From Streptomyces sp. ISL-96 (GTDB lineage: Bacteria > Actinomycetota > Actinomycetes > Streptomycetales > Streptomycetaceae): a DNA stretch of 63,338 bases. A model generated the notes under the pieces. That model had not been told where the DNA came from and did no database searches. It was given only the letters and a program-made list of their open reading frames with translations. The DNA lies in NCBI RefSeq assembly GCF_018614035.1, contig NZ_JAGGPA010000060.1, positions 1 through 63,338 on the forward strand, given 5' to 3'. Each line of letters begins with the position of its first letter. Within the stretch, counting starts at the first letter, position 1. The position numbers were made by a program, and so were the translations under genes. Below are positions 12,688 to 21,873 of this stretch, piece by piece.

Positions 12688-14103
12688 TCAGCGGGATCTG
12701 GGCTGCGCCTTCTTCAGGTGCTGCGTGAGCCGCTGGAGCGTGGTCCACGCATGGGCGCTGGTGCCGTCTCCGAGCGGGTAGTGGAGAGCGGGGCGCGTAG
12801 CGGGGCCGAGCGGGATGGCGTGCGAGTCCAGGGGTGGCCGGCGGGCGTGGTCCAGCCCGATGTCGTGGATCGCGTCGGTGCCGAGCGTGAATGAGAGGGG
12901 GATGGGGGGCGCTTCGAAGTGTGGGGGGACGGTGAGGTCGCGGCGTGCGGGACGAAGCGAGGCGAGCATGGAGGTCAGGTTGTGCTCGGTGGCCAGTGTC
13001 CCGGCGAGGGCTTCGATGGAGTGAAGGGGTGGGGTTTCGCCGGTGTCGTAGCCCAGCGTGAGAGTGATGTCCTCTTCGACGCCTGCTGTGGTGCGGGCGA
13101 TGTGCACGGTAGCGATGGCGGGGCGGTCGGGGTGGCCGATGGCGACGAGCCAAGTGGGTTGGGGGGCGCGGTTGCGGGCGAGGTCGGTCAGCTGCCGTGT
13201 GGACCACGGGAGGTTGATGGGTTCCGCGGTGCTCCATCCGGCGGGCGCGGTGTTGGTGAGGTGTTGCCAGGCTGTTTCCAGGGCGCGGCCGAGCTGGAGG
13301 TCGGTGTCCGGGGCGTGCTGGGTGCGGATGGAGAGGATTAGTTGGCGTTCGCCGGTAGGGGTGGTCTGGGTGAAGGCCGGTGCGACGGCAGTGGCGCCCG
13401 ACTCGGTGGGCGTGGGCGTGAAGGTGTCGTCCTGCCAGCGCAGCACGGCTCCGGACAGGCCGTCGTAGTAGCCGCCTTCGGAGTCCTGTACGACCCACCG
13501 GTTGGGGTGGCCGTGGAGTGCGGTGCGGGTGGGGAGGGTGAGACGAGTTGTGCCGGGGGTGACGATCTGCAGGGCTCGGTCGCTGGTGGTGGCGGTGCGC
13601 AGGGCGTTGGAGAGCCAGCTGGTCATGGCTACGAGGGGGCGGTCGTGGATGACGACCGCGGCCTTCTTGGTGAGGACGTCGATGCCCAGGGGCTCGGTGT
13701 CGGTGGCCGGGGCGATGACAGAGGCGAGGGGAACGACGTCGGTGGTCGCCGGGCCGGCGGGCCAGGTGATGCCGCCCAGTACGGACACGAGGCGGCCGGC
13801 GAAGGACCGCGCGAGGGGCTCGGCCTCCGGGACGGCGGTGGATGCCCGGGCTTCGGTCCACCAGACAGGGCTGTCCGCCACGTCGGTGCCGATGCCGAGG
13901 AGGCGTCTGGTTTCGCCCGGGACCTGGAGGAGGATCGGGGCTTCGATGGAGACCAGCGGGCGTCCGCCCGGTGCGCAGAGCTGGACGACGGCTCCGTCGG
14001 CGGTGGTGTTGATGCCCACGTCCGGGCCTCCGGCGTACAGGCCCGCGAGGAGGGTGCGGATGTCGGGCATCTTCGGGGTGAGGGCGATGACGTCCTTGGT
14101 CAC
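12688..14103 (-). CDS. DUF6177 family protein of the type VII secretion locus
   Basis: Protein of 471 residues opening VTKDVIALTPKMPDIRTLLA, the typical DUF6177 start. No membrane segment or ATPase motif is visible. The first part contains LVSVLGGITWPAG, and the middle carries a region of alternating hydrophobic strands (LQIVTPGTTRLTL). The GTG at 14103 overlaps the eccC stop as GTGA, so translation is coupled to EccC. DUF6177 genes are recurrent neighbours of Streptomyces Esx secretion genes. The function is unknown; an accessory or chaperone role is inference only. It is the last gene of the operon. Confidence 0.82.
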   Translation of the reverse strand: MTKDVIALTPKMPDIRTLLAGLYAGGPDVGINTTADGAVVQLCAPGGRPLVSIEAPILLQVPGETRRLLGIGTDVADSPVWWTEARASTAVPEAEPLARSFAGRLVSVLGGITWPAGPATTDVVPLASVIAPATDTEPLGIDVLTKKAAVVIHDRPLVAMTSWLSNALRTATTSDRALQIVTPGTTRLTLPTRTALHGHPNRWVVQDSEGGYYDGLSGAVLRWQDDTFTPTPTESGATAVAPAFTQTTPTGERQLILSIRTQHAPDTDLQLGRALETAWQHLTNTAPAGWSTAEPINLPWSTRQLTDLARNRAPQPTWLVAIGHPDRPAIATVHIARTTAGVEEDITLTLGYDTGETPPLHSIEALAGTLATEHNLTSMLASLRPARRDLTVPPHFEAPPIPLSFTLGTDAIHDIGLDHARRPPLDSHAIPLGPATRPALHYPLGDGTSAHAWTTLQRLTQHLKKAQPRSR

Positions 14104-17100
14104 GGGAGCTCTGTTTCTTCTGCCTCGGGTACGAGGGCGGTCTGGATGAGCTGGTGGGTGCGACCGCGGCGGACCAGCGTGCCCCGGCCCGGTGGCTGGG
14201 CGGATGCGTACAGGCCGGGGAAGAGCTGGCCCTCGGTGCGGTCGCCGGTCATGACCAGGGCGGCGGTGCCGGTCTCGCGCAGAGTGGTCAGGAACGGCTC
14301 GTACAACGCCCGTGACGATCCGGCGACGCGGCGGGCGACGACGAAGTGCAGGCCGATGTCCTGTGCGGACGACACGTACGGCAAGAACGGGGCGAGGGGC
14401 TGCTGGCCTGCGGTGGTGAGGATGTCGTAGTCGTCGACGAGGATGACGATGCGCGGGCCGGTGAAGGCCGGGCCGTCGGGGAGAGTGTCGTGGTCGACGT
14501 TCTCGTCGGGCAGGCGCTTTTCCAGCTCGGTGGCGATTCCGGAGGCGAGCCCGGCGCTGATCTTGGCGTTGTGGGCGTAGCCGCCGCGGTAGGGCTCGGG
14601 GACGGTTCCGCGCAGTCCGCGGCGTGGGGCGAAGACGGCGAAGACCAGTTCGTCGTCGCTGTAGCGGTCGACAAACCGCTGAGCGATCAGCTTGAGCAGG
14701 TTGGTCTTGCCGCATTCGTTGTCGCCGAGGATCAGCAGGTGCTGGTCGTGTTCGAACAGGTCCAGGAGTACGGGGGCGAGGGTGTCCTGGTCGACGCCGA
14801 TCGGGATCCGCTTCGGCTCTGCGGCTACGGAGGGCAGCCGCTCTGCGGGCAGCCGGGCGGGCAGTACCCGTACGGGAGAGGCGAGGTCGCCGTGCCAGGT
14901 GGTGCGTATCGTCCGGGCCGTGTCTTCCAGGGCCGGTCCGAGGTCGCCGGTGGCGGGAACGGAGTCGGTACGGGGCAGGGCGGCCTGGGCGAAGAGTTTG
15001 CCGTCGGTGAGCACGCGGCCGGGGGTGTCGGGGCCAAGGGTCTCGGAGAGCTTGCGGTCGATGCAGGAGTCGGACGGGTCGTTGAGGCGCAGTTCGAGCT
15101 GGGTGCCGAACATCGACTGGGTGGCGATGCGTACGTCGTTCCAGCGCAGCATGCCCGCCACGATGTGGATGCCGTAGCCGCTGCCCCGCTTGAGGAGGTC
15201 GGCGACGGTGTCGTCGAGGTGGGCGAACTCGTCGCGCAGCGCGCCGAACCCGTCGATGAGCAGCACGATGTCGGTGGCGCCGAGTTCGGCCAGCCGGCCC
15301 TGGCCGCGCAGGTGGCGGAGCTGGTCGAGGGAGTCGATGCCGTGTTCGCGGAATGCGTCCTCGCGGGTGGCGAGCATGGCACGCACCTCGGCGACGGTGC
15401 GCGCCGCGCGCTCGTGGTCGGCCCGTCCGGCGATACCTCCCACATGCGGCAGCCCGGCCAGGGCTGAGAGACCGCCGCCCACCAGGTCCAGTCCGTACAG
15501 GGCGACTTCGTCCGGGGTGTGGGTCAGAGCGAGTGAGAGCGCGAGGGTGCGCAGCAGGGTGGTCTTGCCCGACTGGGGGCCGCCGATGACCGCCACGTGG
15601 CCGCCGGACACGGTGAGGTCGAGCGTCCACGGGCCTTGCCATTGCCGGGCAGGGTCGTCGAGCAGTCCAAGGGGCACCCGCATCGTGCCCGGGGGGTGGG
15701 CGAGGTGCATGCCGCGATCGGAGACCTGGAGCGGCCCTGCGGCCGCGTCGAGGGTGATGGCGTCGGGCAGCGGGGGCAGCCATACGCGGCGTACGGGTTC
15801 GGCAGCGGTACGGAGCTGGTCGACCATCGTGGACATCACGGTGGGGCCGGTTTCCCGCTCCCGCATCGCCGGCTCGGCTCCGGAGTCCGACACCCCTTCG
15901 TCGGCAGGGGAGTTGAAGGTGGGGTACGGCAGGGCGAGCGGTCTGTTGTCGACGACCTCGGTCAGTTCCGGACCTCGGTAGGCGCCGGAGACGTACCCCG
16001 CCTTGAACCGTTCGTACGTCGATGTGTCGACCTTGAGGTAACCGAAACCCGGCAGCGGCGGCAGATGGAAGGCGTCGGTGGTGTCCAGCACCGTACGCGA
16101 CTCGTCGGCAGAGAAGGTACGCAGACCGAGCCGGTACGACAGGTACGTGTCCAGGCCCTTGAGCTTGCCGCCTTCGATGCGCTGGCTGGACAGCAGCAGA
16201 TGCACACCGATGGAGCGGCCGATGCGGCCGATGGACAAGAACAGGTCGATGAAGTCCGGCTTGGCGGTGAGAAGTTCACCGAATTCGTCGATGACGACAA
16301 AGAGGTGGGGAAGCGGGTCCAGATCCGGGCGCTTGGAGCGCAGCGCCGCATAGTGCCCGATGTCCGCCACATTGCCCGCGTCCTTCAGCACCTGCTGGCG
16401 GCGCTTCACCTCGCCCGCGAGGCTGGTGTGGACACGCTCGACGAGCCCGGCCTGGTTCTCCAGATTCGTGATCACCCCAGCCACGTGCGGCAGCTCGGCG
16501 AACGGGGCGAAGGTCGCACCGCCCTTGTAGTCGACCAGGACCATCGCCAGATCCTCCGGCGGATGGGAGGCCACCAGGGCGAGGACGAGGGTCCGCAGCA
16601 GTTCGCTCTTGCCGGAGCCGGTGGCACCCACGCACAGACCGTGCGGGCCCATGCCCAGCTCTGAGGACTCCTTCAGGTCCAGCAGCACCGGCTCGTGCCG
16701 GTCGTTCACGCCGATGGGCACGCGCAGGAACGCGCGCTCGCCGCGCGGCGTCCACAGCCGGTCGATGTCCAAGGCTGCGGGATCGTCGATCCCCAGTAGC
16801 GCGGGGAAGTCGACGGGTCCGGACACCGGGGTGCCCTCGGCCACGGACTCGGCGGACAGCCGCAGCGGAGCCAGCATGCGTGCGAGCCCTTCGGCTCCCG
16901 CGACGCTGACGACATCGGAGGTGCCGGAGGCAGCCGGGGCCTCGGGGGCCCGCAGATCCTCGATCACGACCTGGTCGCCGTCGACCGTGATGCGCACAGT
17001 CACCTGATCCGGCTCGTGCACCTGCTGCTCCAGCAGATGCAGCACGGTGACGCCCATGTCAGCCAGGGACACAGCCGCATCGGGGCGCGGCAGTTCGGCA

Positions 17101-18098
17101 GCGTTCTCCCCGTATTCGTCACTGACCACCAGCAGCCGACTGGTGAGCTTCAGCGCGTTCTTGTCGGACAGGCCCCGCCGCACCTCGGCGGCGTACGAGG
17201 TCCGCCGCCGCAGATCGGCGGCGATCAGCCGGGCCAGTTGCGGCAGGCTGGGGGCAATCCGGCGCGCCGGGACCGGCCCGTCGCTCTCCTGTGCATCCAG
17301 TACGTGAGGCAGCCACTTGGCCCACTCCCAAGCCGCCACGTGCTCACCAGGCACGCCGAGCGCGATCGCCACGTCGTCAGGCGCGTGCGTGACCGCCGTC
17401 TGGATCAACAGACCCCGCGCGACGCGAAGTACACCTTCGCGGTCCCCGACGATGCTGATGTTCCCGGCCCGGTCCAGCGGCACCGTCAACGGAGATTCGG
17501 TCGCTGTGGAGAACCGGGCCACCAGCGCCCGGGCCTCGTTGAGCATGAACGGGTCGGGCGGCGTCAGCACGCCCCCGGCGCTGTTCTGGCCGATGGACAG
17601 CTGCTGCGTCGGTACGTCCCCCGTACCTACACGCGCCCGCAGGAAGTCCGCATCCGTACGGCGCCGCTCCCACAACCGCGCCGGGTCCCGCACGAGGTCG
17701 TACAACGCCTGCGGCGGCGGACTGAGCAGCCTCGCCGCCCGGCGGCGCTCCCGCATCACCGCCCCCAGCTCTTCGCGCAGCTCCTCCAGATACTCCAGAT
17801 AACGTTCGCGCTGGGCGCGCCGCGTGCGCTGCGCCTTGCCCCGCTGGGACAGGAACAGTCCCACCGCGCCCATCAGTGCGATCACCAGCACCACAGCACC
17901 CAGGCCCGCGAACTGGCTGGAGCGGACCACGGTCATCATCACGACCGAACCCATCACACCGGCCATCGGCAACAGTGTGGTCGCGGCGCTGCCGGTCTTG
18001 CCCTCGGGCAGGTTCGGGGGCGGCTCGATGGTGCGGGGCTGCGCCGGGGTGAGCGGCCTGGTGGAGCGCGCCGGGCGGTGGACCAGCCGCAGCGTCAT
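14100..18098 (-). CDS. eccC: Type VII secretion ATPase EccC (FtsK/SpoIIIE family)
   Basis: Motor ATPase of the Esx secretion system, 1332 residues, with the EccCa and EccCb halves fused. Two N-terminal membrane helices are at about 40-80 (LLPMAGVMGSVVMMTVV and LGAVVLVIALMGAVGLFL), followed by an arginine-rich helix. Three FtsK-type ATPase domains follow, with P-loops GATGSGKSELL (about 490), GGPQSGKTTLL (about 837) and GDNECGKTNLL (about 1123). The first is fully canonical with VMVLVDYKGG downstream. The third has Glu-Cys inside the P-loop, usual for substrate-binding D3 domains. ATG overlaps the MinD-like gene stop as ATGA. Confidence 0.96.
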   Translation of the reverse strand: MTLRLVHRPARSTRPLTPAQPRTIEPPPNLPEGKTGSAATTLLPMAGVMGSVVMMTVVRSSQFAGLGAVVLVIALMGAVGLFLSQRGKAQRTRRAQRERYLEYLEELREELGAVMRERRRAARLLSPPPQALYDLVRDPARLWERRRTDADFLRARVGTGDVPTQQLSIGQNSAGGVLTPPDPFMLNEARALVARFSTATESPLTVPLDRAGNISIVGDREGVLRVARGLLIQTAVTHAPDDVAIALGVPGEHVAAWEWAKWLPHVLDAQESDGPVPARRIAPSLPQLARLIAADLRRRTSYAAEVRRGLSDKNALKLTSRLLVVSDEYGENAAELPRPDAAVSLADMGVTVLHLLEQQVHEPDQVTVRITVDGDQVVIEDLRAPEAPAASGTSDVVSVAGAEGLARMLAPLRLSAESVAEGTPVSGPVDFPALLGIDDPAALDIDRLWTPRGERAFLRVPIGVNDRHEPVLLDLKESSELGMGPHGLCVGATGSGKSELLRTLVLALVASHPPEDLAMVLVDYKGGATFAPFAELPHVAGVITNLENQAGLVERVHTSLAGEVKRRQQVLKDAGNVADIGHYAALRSKRPDLDPLPHLFVVIDEFGELLTAKPDFIDLFLSIGRIGRSIGVHLLLSSQRIEGGKLKGLDTYLSYRLGLRTFSADESRTVLDTTDAFHLPPLPGFGYLKVDTSTYERFKAGYVSGAYRGPELTEVVDNRPLALPYPTFNSPADEGVSDSGAEPAMRERETGPTVMSTMVDQLRTAAEPVRRVWLPPLPDAITLDAAAGPLQVSDRGMHLAHPPGTMRVPLGLLDDPARQWQGPWTLDLTVSGGHVAVIGGPQSGKTTLLRTLALSLALTHTPDEVALYGLDLVGGGLSALAGLPHVGGIAGRADHERAARTVAEVRAMLATREDAFREHGIDSLDQLRHLRGQGRLAELGATDIVLLIDGFGALRDEFAHLDDTVADLLKRGSGYGIHIVAGMLRWNDVRIATQSMFGTQLELRLNDPSDSCIDRKLSETLGPDTPGRVLTDGKLFAQAALPRTDSVPATGDLGPALEDTARTIRTTWHGDLASPVRVLPARLPAERLPSVAAEPKRIPIGVDQDTLAPVLLDLFEHDQHLLILGDNECGKTNLLKLIAQRFVDRYSDDELVFAVFAPRRGLRGTVPEPYRGGYAHNAKISAGLASGIATELEKRLPDENVDHDTLPDGPAFTGPRIVILVDDYDILTTAGQQPLAPFLPYVSSAQDIGLHFVVARRVAGSSRALYEPFLTTLRETGTAALVMTGDRTEGQLFPGLYASAQPPGRGTLVRRGRTHQLIQTALVPEAEETELP

Positions 18099-19195
18099 CG
18101 CACCTTCACCGCCCGCTCCATCGCCTCGGCGGCCAGGGAAGTGGCCGCCTGCCGGGTGGTCTGACCGAGCAACGCGGTGTGGATGGGGCCTCCTTGGGCC
18201 AGATGACGGTCATAGGGAAGAGCCACCACCGTGACTCCCGTCTCCCGCAGGTGCGCGGTGGCCGCCTTGAGATCGAGTGTCATGTCGGGGGAGTTCGCGG
18301 TGAGCGCGACCACGGTGGTGGCGAGCGCCGAGTGCGGCAACTGCGCCAGCCAGTCCAGCACCAGGCGGGTGCCACCCACGCCCTCCGCCGTCATCGGGGC
18401 GACCACAACCCTCGCGTGCGCGGTGTCCATCGCGGTACGTGCCACCTCGCCCGGCAGGGTCTCGCAGTCCACCACCGTCACGGCGAAGTACCGCCGCAGC
18501 GCGAGCGACACCGTCCGGTACGTCGGCATGTCCAGCGGTGCCCCGATCCGCCCCTGACTCGCGGGCAGCAGCCAGCCGCCATCCGTCACCGGCACGAGAT
18601 AGCCGGTGACATCGGTCAACTGCATGGAGGGGGTGAGCAGGTGAGCGAGCTCCCTGCACGACCACCGCACCGACTTCGCGCCAAGCCGGACCGGAAGCGT
18701 GCCGAGGGCAGCGTCGGCCTCCAGCGCGAGGACCGGGTCGTGCCGGTAGTGGTTGAACGTCCGGGCCAGCAGAGCAGCCACCGTGGTCTTTCCGACCCCG
18801 CCCCGAATCGAGGTGACCGCGATCACCCGCCCGGTGGTCACCGGCTGCTGCAGCGCCCGTGCGAGGCGTGTCTCCTCGGACACCTCCTGCGCGGCTGACG
18901 CGGTGAGCTTCTGGAGCGAGCGGCCGGTACGACGGGTGATCGGATCTCCGTGGCGAGGACGCCCCATGGCGTGGGCCAGCCGGGGATCGATGGTCGGCAG
19001 CGACTCCGGCGTGGCCATGGGGAGCCGTGGATCCCGCACCGCCCGGACGGCGGGCTGCTGCGAAGCCTGCCCCGGGTGCGGGGGCGCGGCCGACGGGCCG
19101 GGCGTCGGCCGGTCAGGTGCGGGAGGCGCGTCGGCTGCGGCATCCTGTCGCCCCAGCTCGCGCAGCACATCGCGCTGCCAGTCCCCCTGAGTCAT
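18095..19195 (-). CDS. MinD/ParA-like ATPase of the type VII locus (EspI-like)
   Basis: P-loop ATPase of 366 residues. A proline-rich N-terminal third (about 1-120) precedes a deviant Walker A motif, RGGVGKTTVAALLAR (GGVGKTT at about 132-138). DTAHARVVVAPMTAEGVGG-like strands and a VVALTANSP specificity-type strand follow. The order, a Pro-rich tail before a MinD-type ATPase, resembles EspI of mycobacterial ESX-1, which senses cellular state and tunes secretion. That comparison is inference. The ATG at 19195 is chosen because MTQGDWQRDVLRELGRQ is a natural opening and 10 nt separate it from eccD. Membrane positioning of the secreton is an alternative role. Confidence 0.88.
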   Translation of the reverse strand: MTQGDWQRDVLRELGRQDAAADAPPAPDRPTPGPSAAPPHPGQASQQPAVRAVRDPRLPMATPESLPTIDPRLAHAMGRPRHGDPITRRTGRSLQKLTASAAQEVSEETRLARALQQPVTTGRVIAVTSIRGGVGKTTVAALLARTFNHYRHDPVLALEADAALGTLPVRLGAKSVRWSCRELAHLLTPSMQLTDVTGYLVPVTDGGWLLPASQGRIGAPLDMPTYRTVSLALRRYFAVTVVDCETLPGEVARTAMDTAHARVVVAPMTAEGVGGTRLVLDWLAQLPHSALATTVVALTANSPDMTLDLKAATAHLRETGVTVVALPYDRHLAQGGPIHTALLGQTTRQAATSLAAEAMERAVKVR

Positions 19196-19205
19196 AGCCG
19201 GATCC

Positions 19206-20570
19206 CTACGCGAATGTGCCGAGCAGACGCCCGTACACACCGAACACGCCGAGCACCAAAGGGAACAGAGCGATCACGCCGACCGACTCCAGCGCATCGC
19301 CGAACCGACGCAGCCGTACCCGGACATGCTCAGCCGGCTGAACCGACAGCACCGCCAGCGGAACCACGGCGAGCACCACAAGGACGGCCAGAGGCGCGAC
19401 CGTGCCGGAACGCTCCAGCCACACCCAGGCCAGACACGTGATCACCACCGCCGCGGCTGACAACAGGGCCACGACCTCGGCGATCAGCGGGAACGCCCGC
19501 GCCCGCAGAGCCAGCACGACAGCGACGACCACGGCGAGAGAAACAGTCCACACCGTCGGCGCCCGCAGCACCAAAATTCCGGCCGCAGCCGCAGAGACAG
19601 CCATGACGACCGAGGCGAGCGCCAGCCCACGATGGGTGGCCGCCAGTGCGGTCGACACCTCGTACCGGCTCACTGACGCCCCGCCGGAGCGGCGGTCGTC
19701 GAGCCCGGACAGCCCTGAAGACATGAGCGCCAGCCGAGGCAGCAGCCCGAGCACCACCACCGACACGACCACCAGCAGCGCACCCGCACGCGCCTGACCC
19801 ACAGCGGTACCGGCGCCCGACTGCAGCGCGACCGCGACCTCCCAGCATGCCGTCGCCCCAGCCACGGCCCCTGCACCGACCAGTCCGCCCCGGCCCAACG
19901 GCGAAACCCAGCCGAGCAGCAGCAGCGATACGACCACGACCGCCGCCACACCGGCCAGACGCATTGCGCCGGACCAGTCGTGCGCGTCCGCCAGCGTCCA
20001 GGCCCCCAGCACACCGAGGGCTCCACCCATGACGGTGAGTGCGGTCGCCAGGCCACGCCGGCCGGCCTTCCCGAGCAGGGCGCCCAAGAGCGCCGCCACC
20101 GCAGCGACGGCCGACAGCGCACCGCTCACCGCCGACAGCCCGAACTCAGCCCGGGCCAGTGCCCCGGCCGCCAGCGCCCAGCCGACGGCCGCGAGCCCCG
20201 CCACCTTCCGCCGGGCCGAGGGCCGCCACCGCCACGCCTGTACATCCACATCGTCGGCGGCCTCATCGGTGACGTCATGCACCACTGGCGCCGACGGGGA
20301 GTCCTCCACCCGCACCAGCCGCAACACCGCACCGTCCGGCACGCCCGCCGACTCCAGCGTGCTGTCATGCGCCAGCGCCGAACCATCAGCAGTGACCAGA
20401 TGCCGCAACATCGGCCGCCCCGACACCTGATCGTCCAGCAGCCGCATCACTTCGGGCAGCAGCAAGCCGACCGGCTCCTGCGACGGGAGTACGAGATCAA
20501 CACGCCGCCGCTCGCCGACCAGAGTGACCCGGCTCAACGCCGTACGGCTCAAAGACCCCGCAACTATCAC
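19206..20570 (-). CDS. eccD: Type VII secretion integral membrane protein EccD
   Basis: Channel subunit of 454 residues. The N-terminal 90 residues form a ubiquitin-like (YukD-type) domain (SRVTLVGERRRVDLVLPSQ through GAVLRLVRVED). Eleven hydrophobic helices follow, from VAGLAAVGWALAAGALA to VIALFPLVLGVFGVYGRLL, matching the EccD topology. GTG at 20570 is chosen because the ubiquitin-like strand starts immediately after it, and a longer reading would run into the preceding gene. It follows the small membrane protein by 13 nt. Confidence 0.94.
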   Translation of the reverse strand: MIVAGSLSRTALSRVTLVGERRRVDLVLPSQEPVGLLLPEVMRLLDDQVSGRPMLRHLVTADGSALAHDSTLESAGVPDGAVLRLVRVEDSPSAPVVHDVTDEAADDVDVQAWRWRPSARRKVAGLAAVGWALAAGALARAEFGLSAVSGALSAVAAVAALLGALLGKAGRRGLATALTVMGGALGVLGAWTLADAHDWSGAMRLAGVAAVVVVSLLLLGWVSPLGRGGLVGAGAVAGATACWEVAVALQSGAGTAVGQARAGALLVVVSVVVLGLLPRLALMSSGLSGLDDRRSGGASVSRYEVSTALAATHRGLALASVVMAVSAAAAGILVLRAPTVWTVSLAVVVAVVLALRARAFPLIAEVVALLSAAAVVITCLAWVWLERSGTVAPLAVLVVLAVVPLAVLSVQPAEHVRVRLRRFGDALESVGVIALFPLVLGVFGVYGRLLGTFA

Positions 20571-20583
20571 GCGTTCGAACCTA

Positions 20584-20856
20584 TCATCGAGAAGACGGTG
20601 CCACTGAGGGCGTAGAAGACTGCTGAACCGAGGGCCCGTACGGGCTCTTTCCGATGAGCCGATGCGAAATGAACGACCAGCCCACACAACCCGCGCACAA
20701 AACAGCCGCAATCACAATCCCGGCCAATGCCTTACCCAGACGTTCATCCACCGAGCGCCGCTGCCGCTGAGCACCGAACAACAAGGCATCGCGCAGCCGG
20801 CGGCGCCGTACCGACACCGACTCCAGCAACTGACTGTCGTAATCCTGCGCTGCCAC
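20584..20856 (-). CDS. Small single-pass membrane protein in the type VII locus
   Basis: Protein of about 90 residues: a basic cytoplasmic segment (SVRRRRLRDALLFGAQRQRR), one membrane helix (ALAGIVIAAVLCAGCVGWSFI), then a short Ser/Pro-rich exterior tail. GTG at 20856 is preferred (GGGTGG 9 nt upstream); TTG at 20865 is an alternative. The basic helix before a single transmembrane span is reminiscent of the extreme N-terminus of EccB, but the periplasmic EccB domain is absent. It lies between Imm49 and EccD in the operon. I cannot assign a function; a reduced machine subunit is a guess. Confidence 0.72.
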   Translation of the reverse strand: MAAQDYDSQLLESVSVRRRRLRDALLFGAQRQRRSVDERLGKALAGIVIAAVLCAGCVGWSFISHRLIGKSPYGPSVQQSSTPSVAPSSR

Positions 20857-20890
20857 GCCTACCAACCACCCGTTCTGCGCTGGTCGCCCG

Positions 20891-21751
20891 TCACGTTGGG
20901 AACTCGCCCAGCCAACTGCGCTCGAGAAGATGCTTGGTCAGGTAGTCGGACTCGACCTCGATGGGGAAACCGGCATCATAGGCGAGGCAAGCGATGGCGA
21001 GGGGGCCGAGGGCCAGATAGCCAGCGATGCGTCCGCCCCGGTCCTCGTCCGCGGTCCAGTACGCCTTGTGTGCCTCCACCGCTTCGAGTAGGGCCTGATT
21101 GAAGGCGTCGTGGTCCTTGAGCAGAAAGCGGTAGAAGAGGTTGATCGGCTGGTAAAGGACGTTCTGGAGGAGATCGCGGGGAGCAATGCTCGCGATATCC
21201 GGGGAGGAGGTGTTCATCGTCGTGGTCAACTTCTCGACCAGGCCCGATGCTTCACGCCAGTACGTCTGGAGGGAGTCCACCCAGTGGTAGACGTACTCGT
21301 CTCCCTGCGCCCCGGAGGCGCGCAGCAGATCAAGGGAAACTTCGCAGAGCTGCGTCATTCGTGCCTGGTCGCGGCAGACGATGGCGAACCAGAACGCGGT
21401 GAGCCAGTTGCCTGCGTTGGCACAGAACTCGGGACCGGCGGCAGGGATCGTCCGCGTTTCGTGGCTGATACGGCATTCCACGGTTCCCTCGCCCGCGCTG
21501 GCCGAGGCAAAGAGGGCGGAGCCCACCTGCATGGCCGAGACCACCGCCTCCCAAGTATCGATGCCGGAGCCGTTCGGATCGACGGCGAGGCGCGCCTGCA
21601 CATGCATGAGCGCCTCGTCCATCGCGAGGCCGAAGTTGCGCGGCGACTGCTCCAGACTGCGGATCGTGTCCGCCAGCCCCTCACCCAGATCCTGCGCATA
21701 CTCTTCGTCGTCAGGCCCCGGGCTGCCGTGCCGCGTCGCCGTCAAAGTCAC
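20891..21751 (-). CDS. Imm49 family immunity protein
   Basis: All-helical soluble protein of 286 residues. The phrases FCANAGNWLTAFWFAIVCRD, VYHWVDSLQTYWRE and the ending KHLLERSWLGEFPT are typical of Imm49 proteins, which are immunity proteins in polymorphic toxin loci. GAGGAG sits 6 nt before the GTG at 21751, so that start is preferred over GTG 21757 or TTG 21754. It lies downstream of the YwqJ/YwqK toxin-immunity pair and upstream of eccD. Whether it neutralises the same deaminase or a toxin encoded elsewhere is unknown. Confidence 0.85.
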   Translation of the reverse strand: MTLTATRHGSPGPDDEEYAQDLGEGLADTIRSLEQSPRNFGLAMDEALMHVQARLAVDPNGSGIDTWEAVVSAMQVGSALFASASAGEGTVECRISHETRTIPAAGPEFCANAGNWLTAFWFAIVCRDQARMTQLCEVSLDLLRASGAQGDEYVYHWVDSLQTYWREASGLVEKLTTTMNTSSPDIASIAPRDLLQNVLYQPINLFYRFLLKDHDAFNQALLEAVEAHKAYWTADEDRGGRIAGYLALGPLAIACLAYDAGFPIEVESDYLTKHLLERSWLGEFPT

Positions 21752-21873
21752 CAACACCTCCTCTTACCCAATGTTGAAGCGCCGCGTGCAGTAGCCCTCA
21801 TAGGTGCCGGTGCCGGGTTTCCCCTTTACCGGAATTTGCTGATTTTTCCATTGAAAAAGGCGCGAATGAAGGC

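Noticed and set aside
12688..15783. Minus-strand frame of 1031 codons continuing upstream of DUF6177
   Set aside because: The first 560 codons are Arg/Pro/His-rich shadow of eccC. The real protein starts at 14103, where it overlaps the eccC stop.
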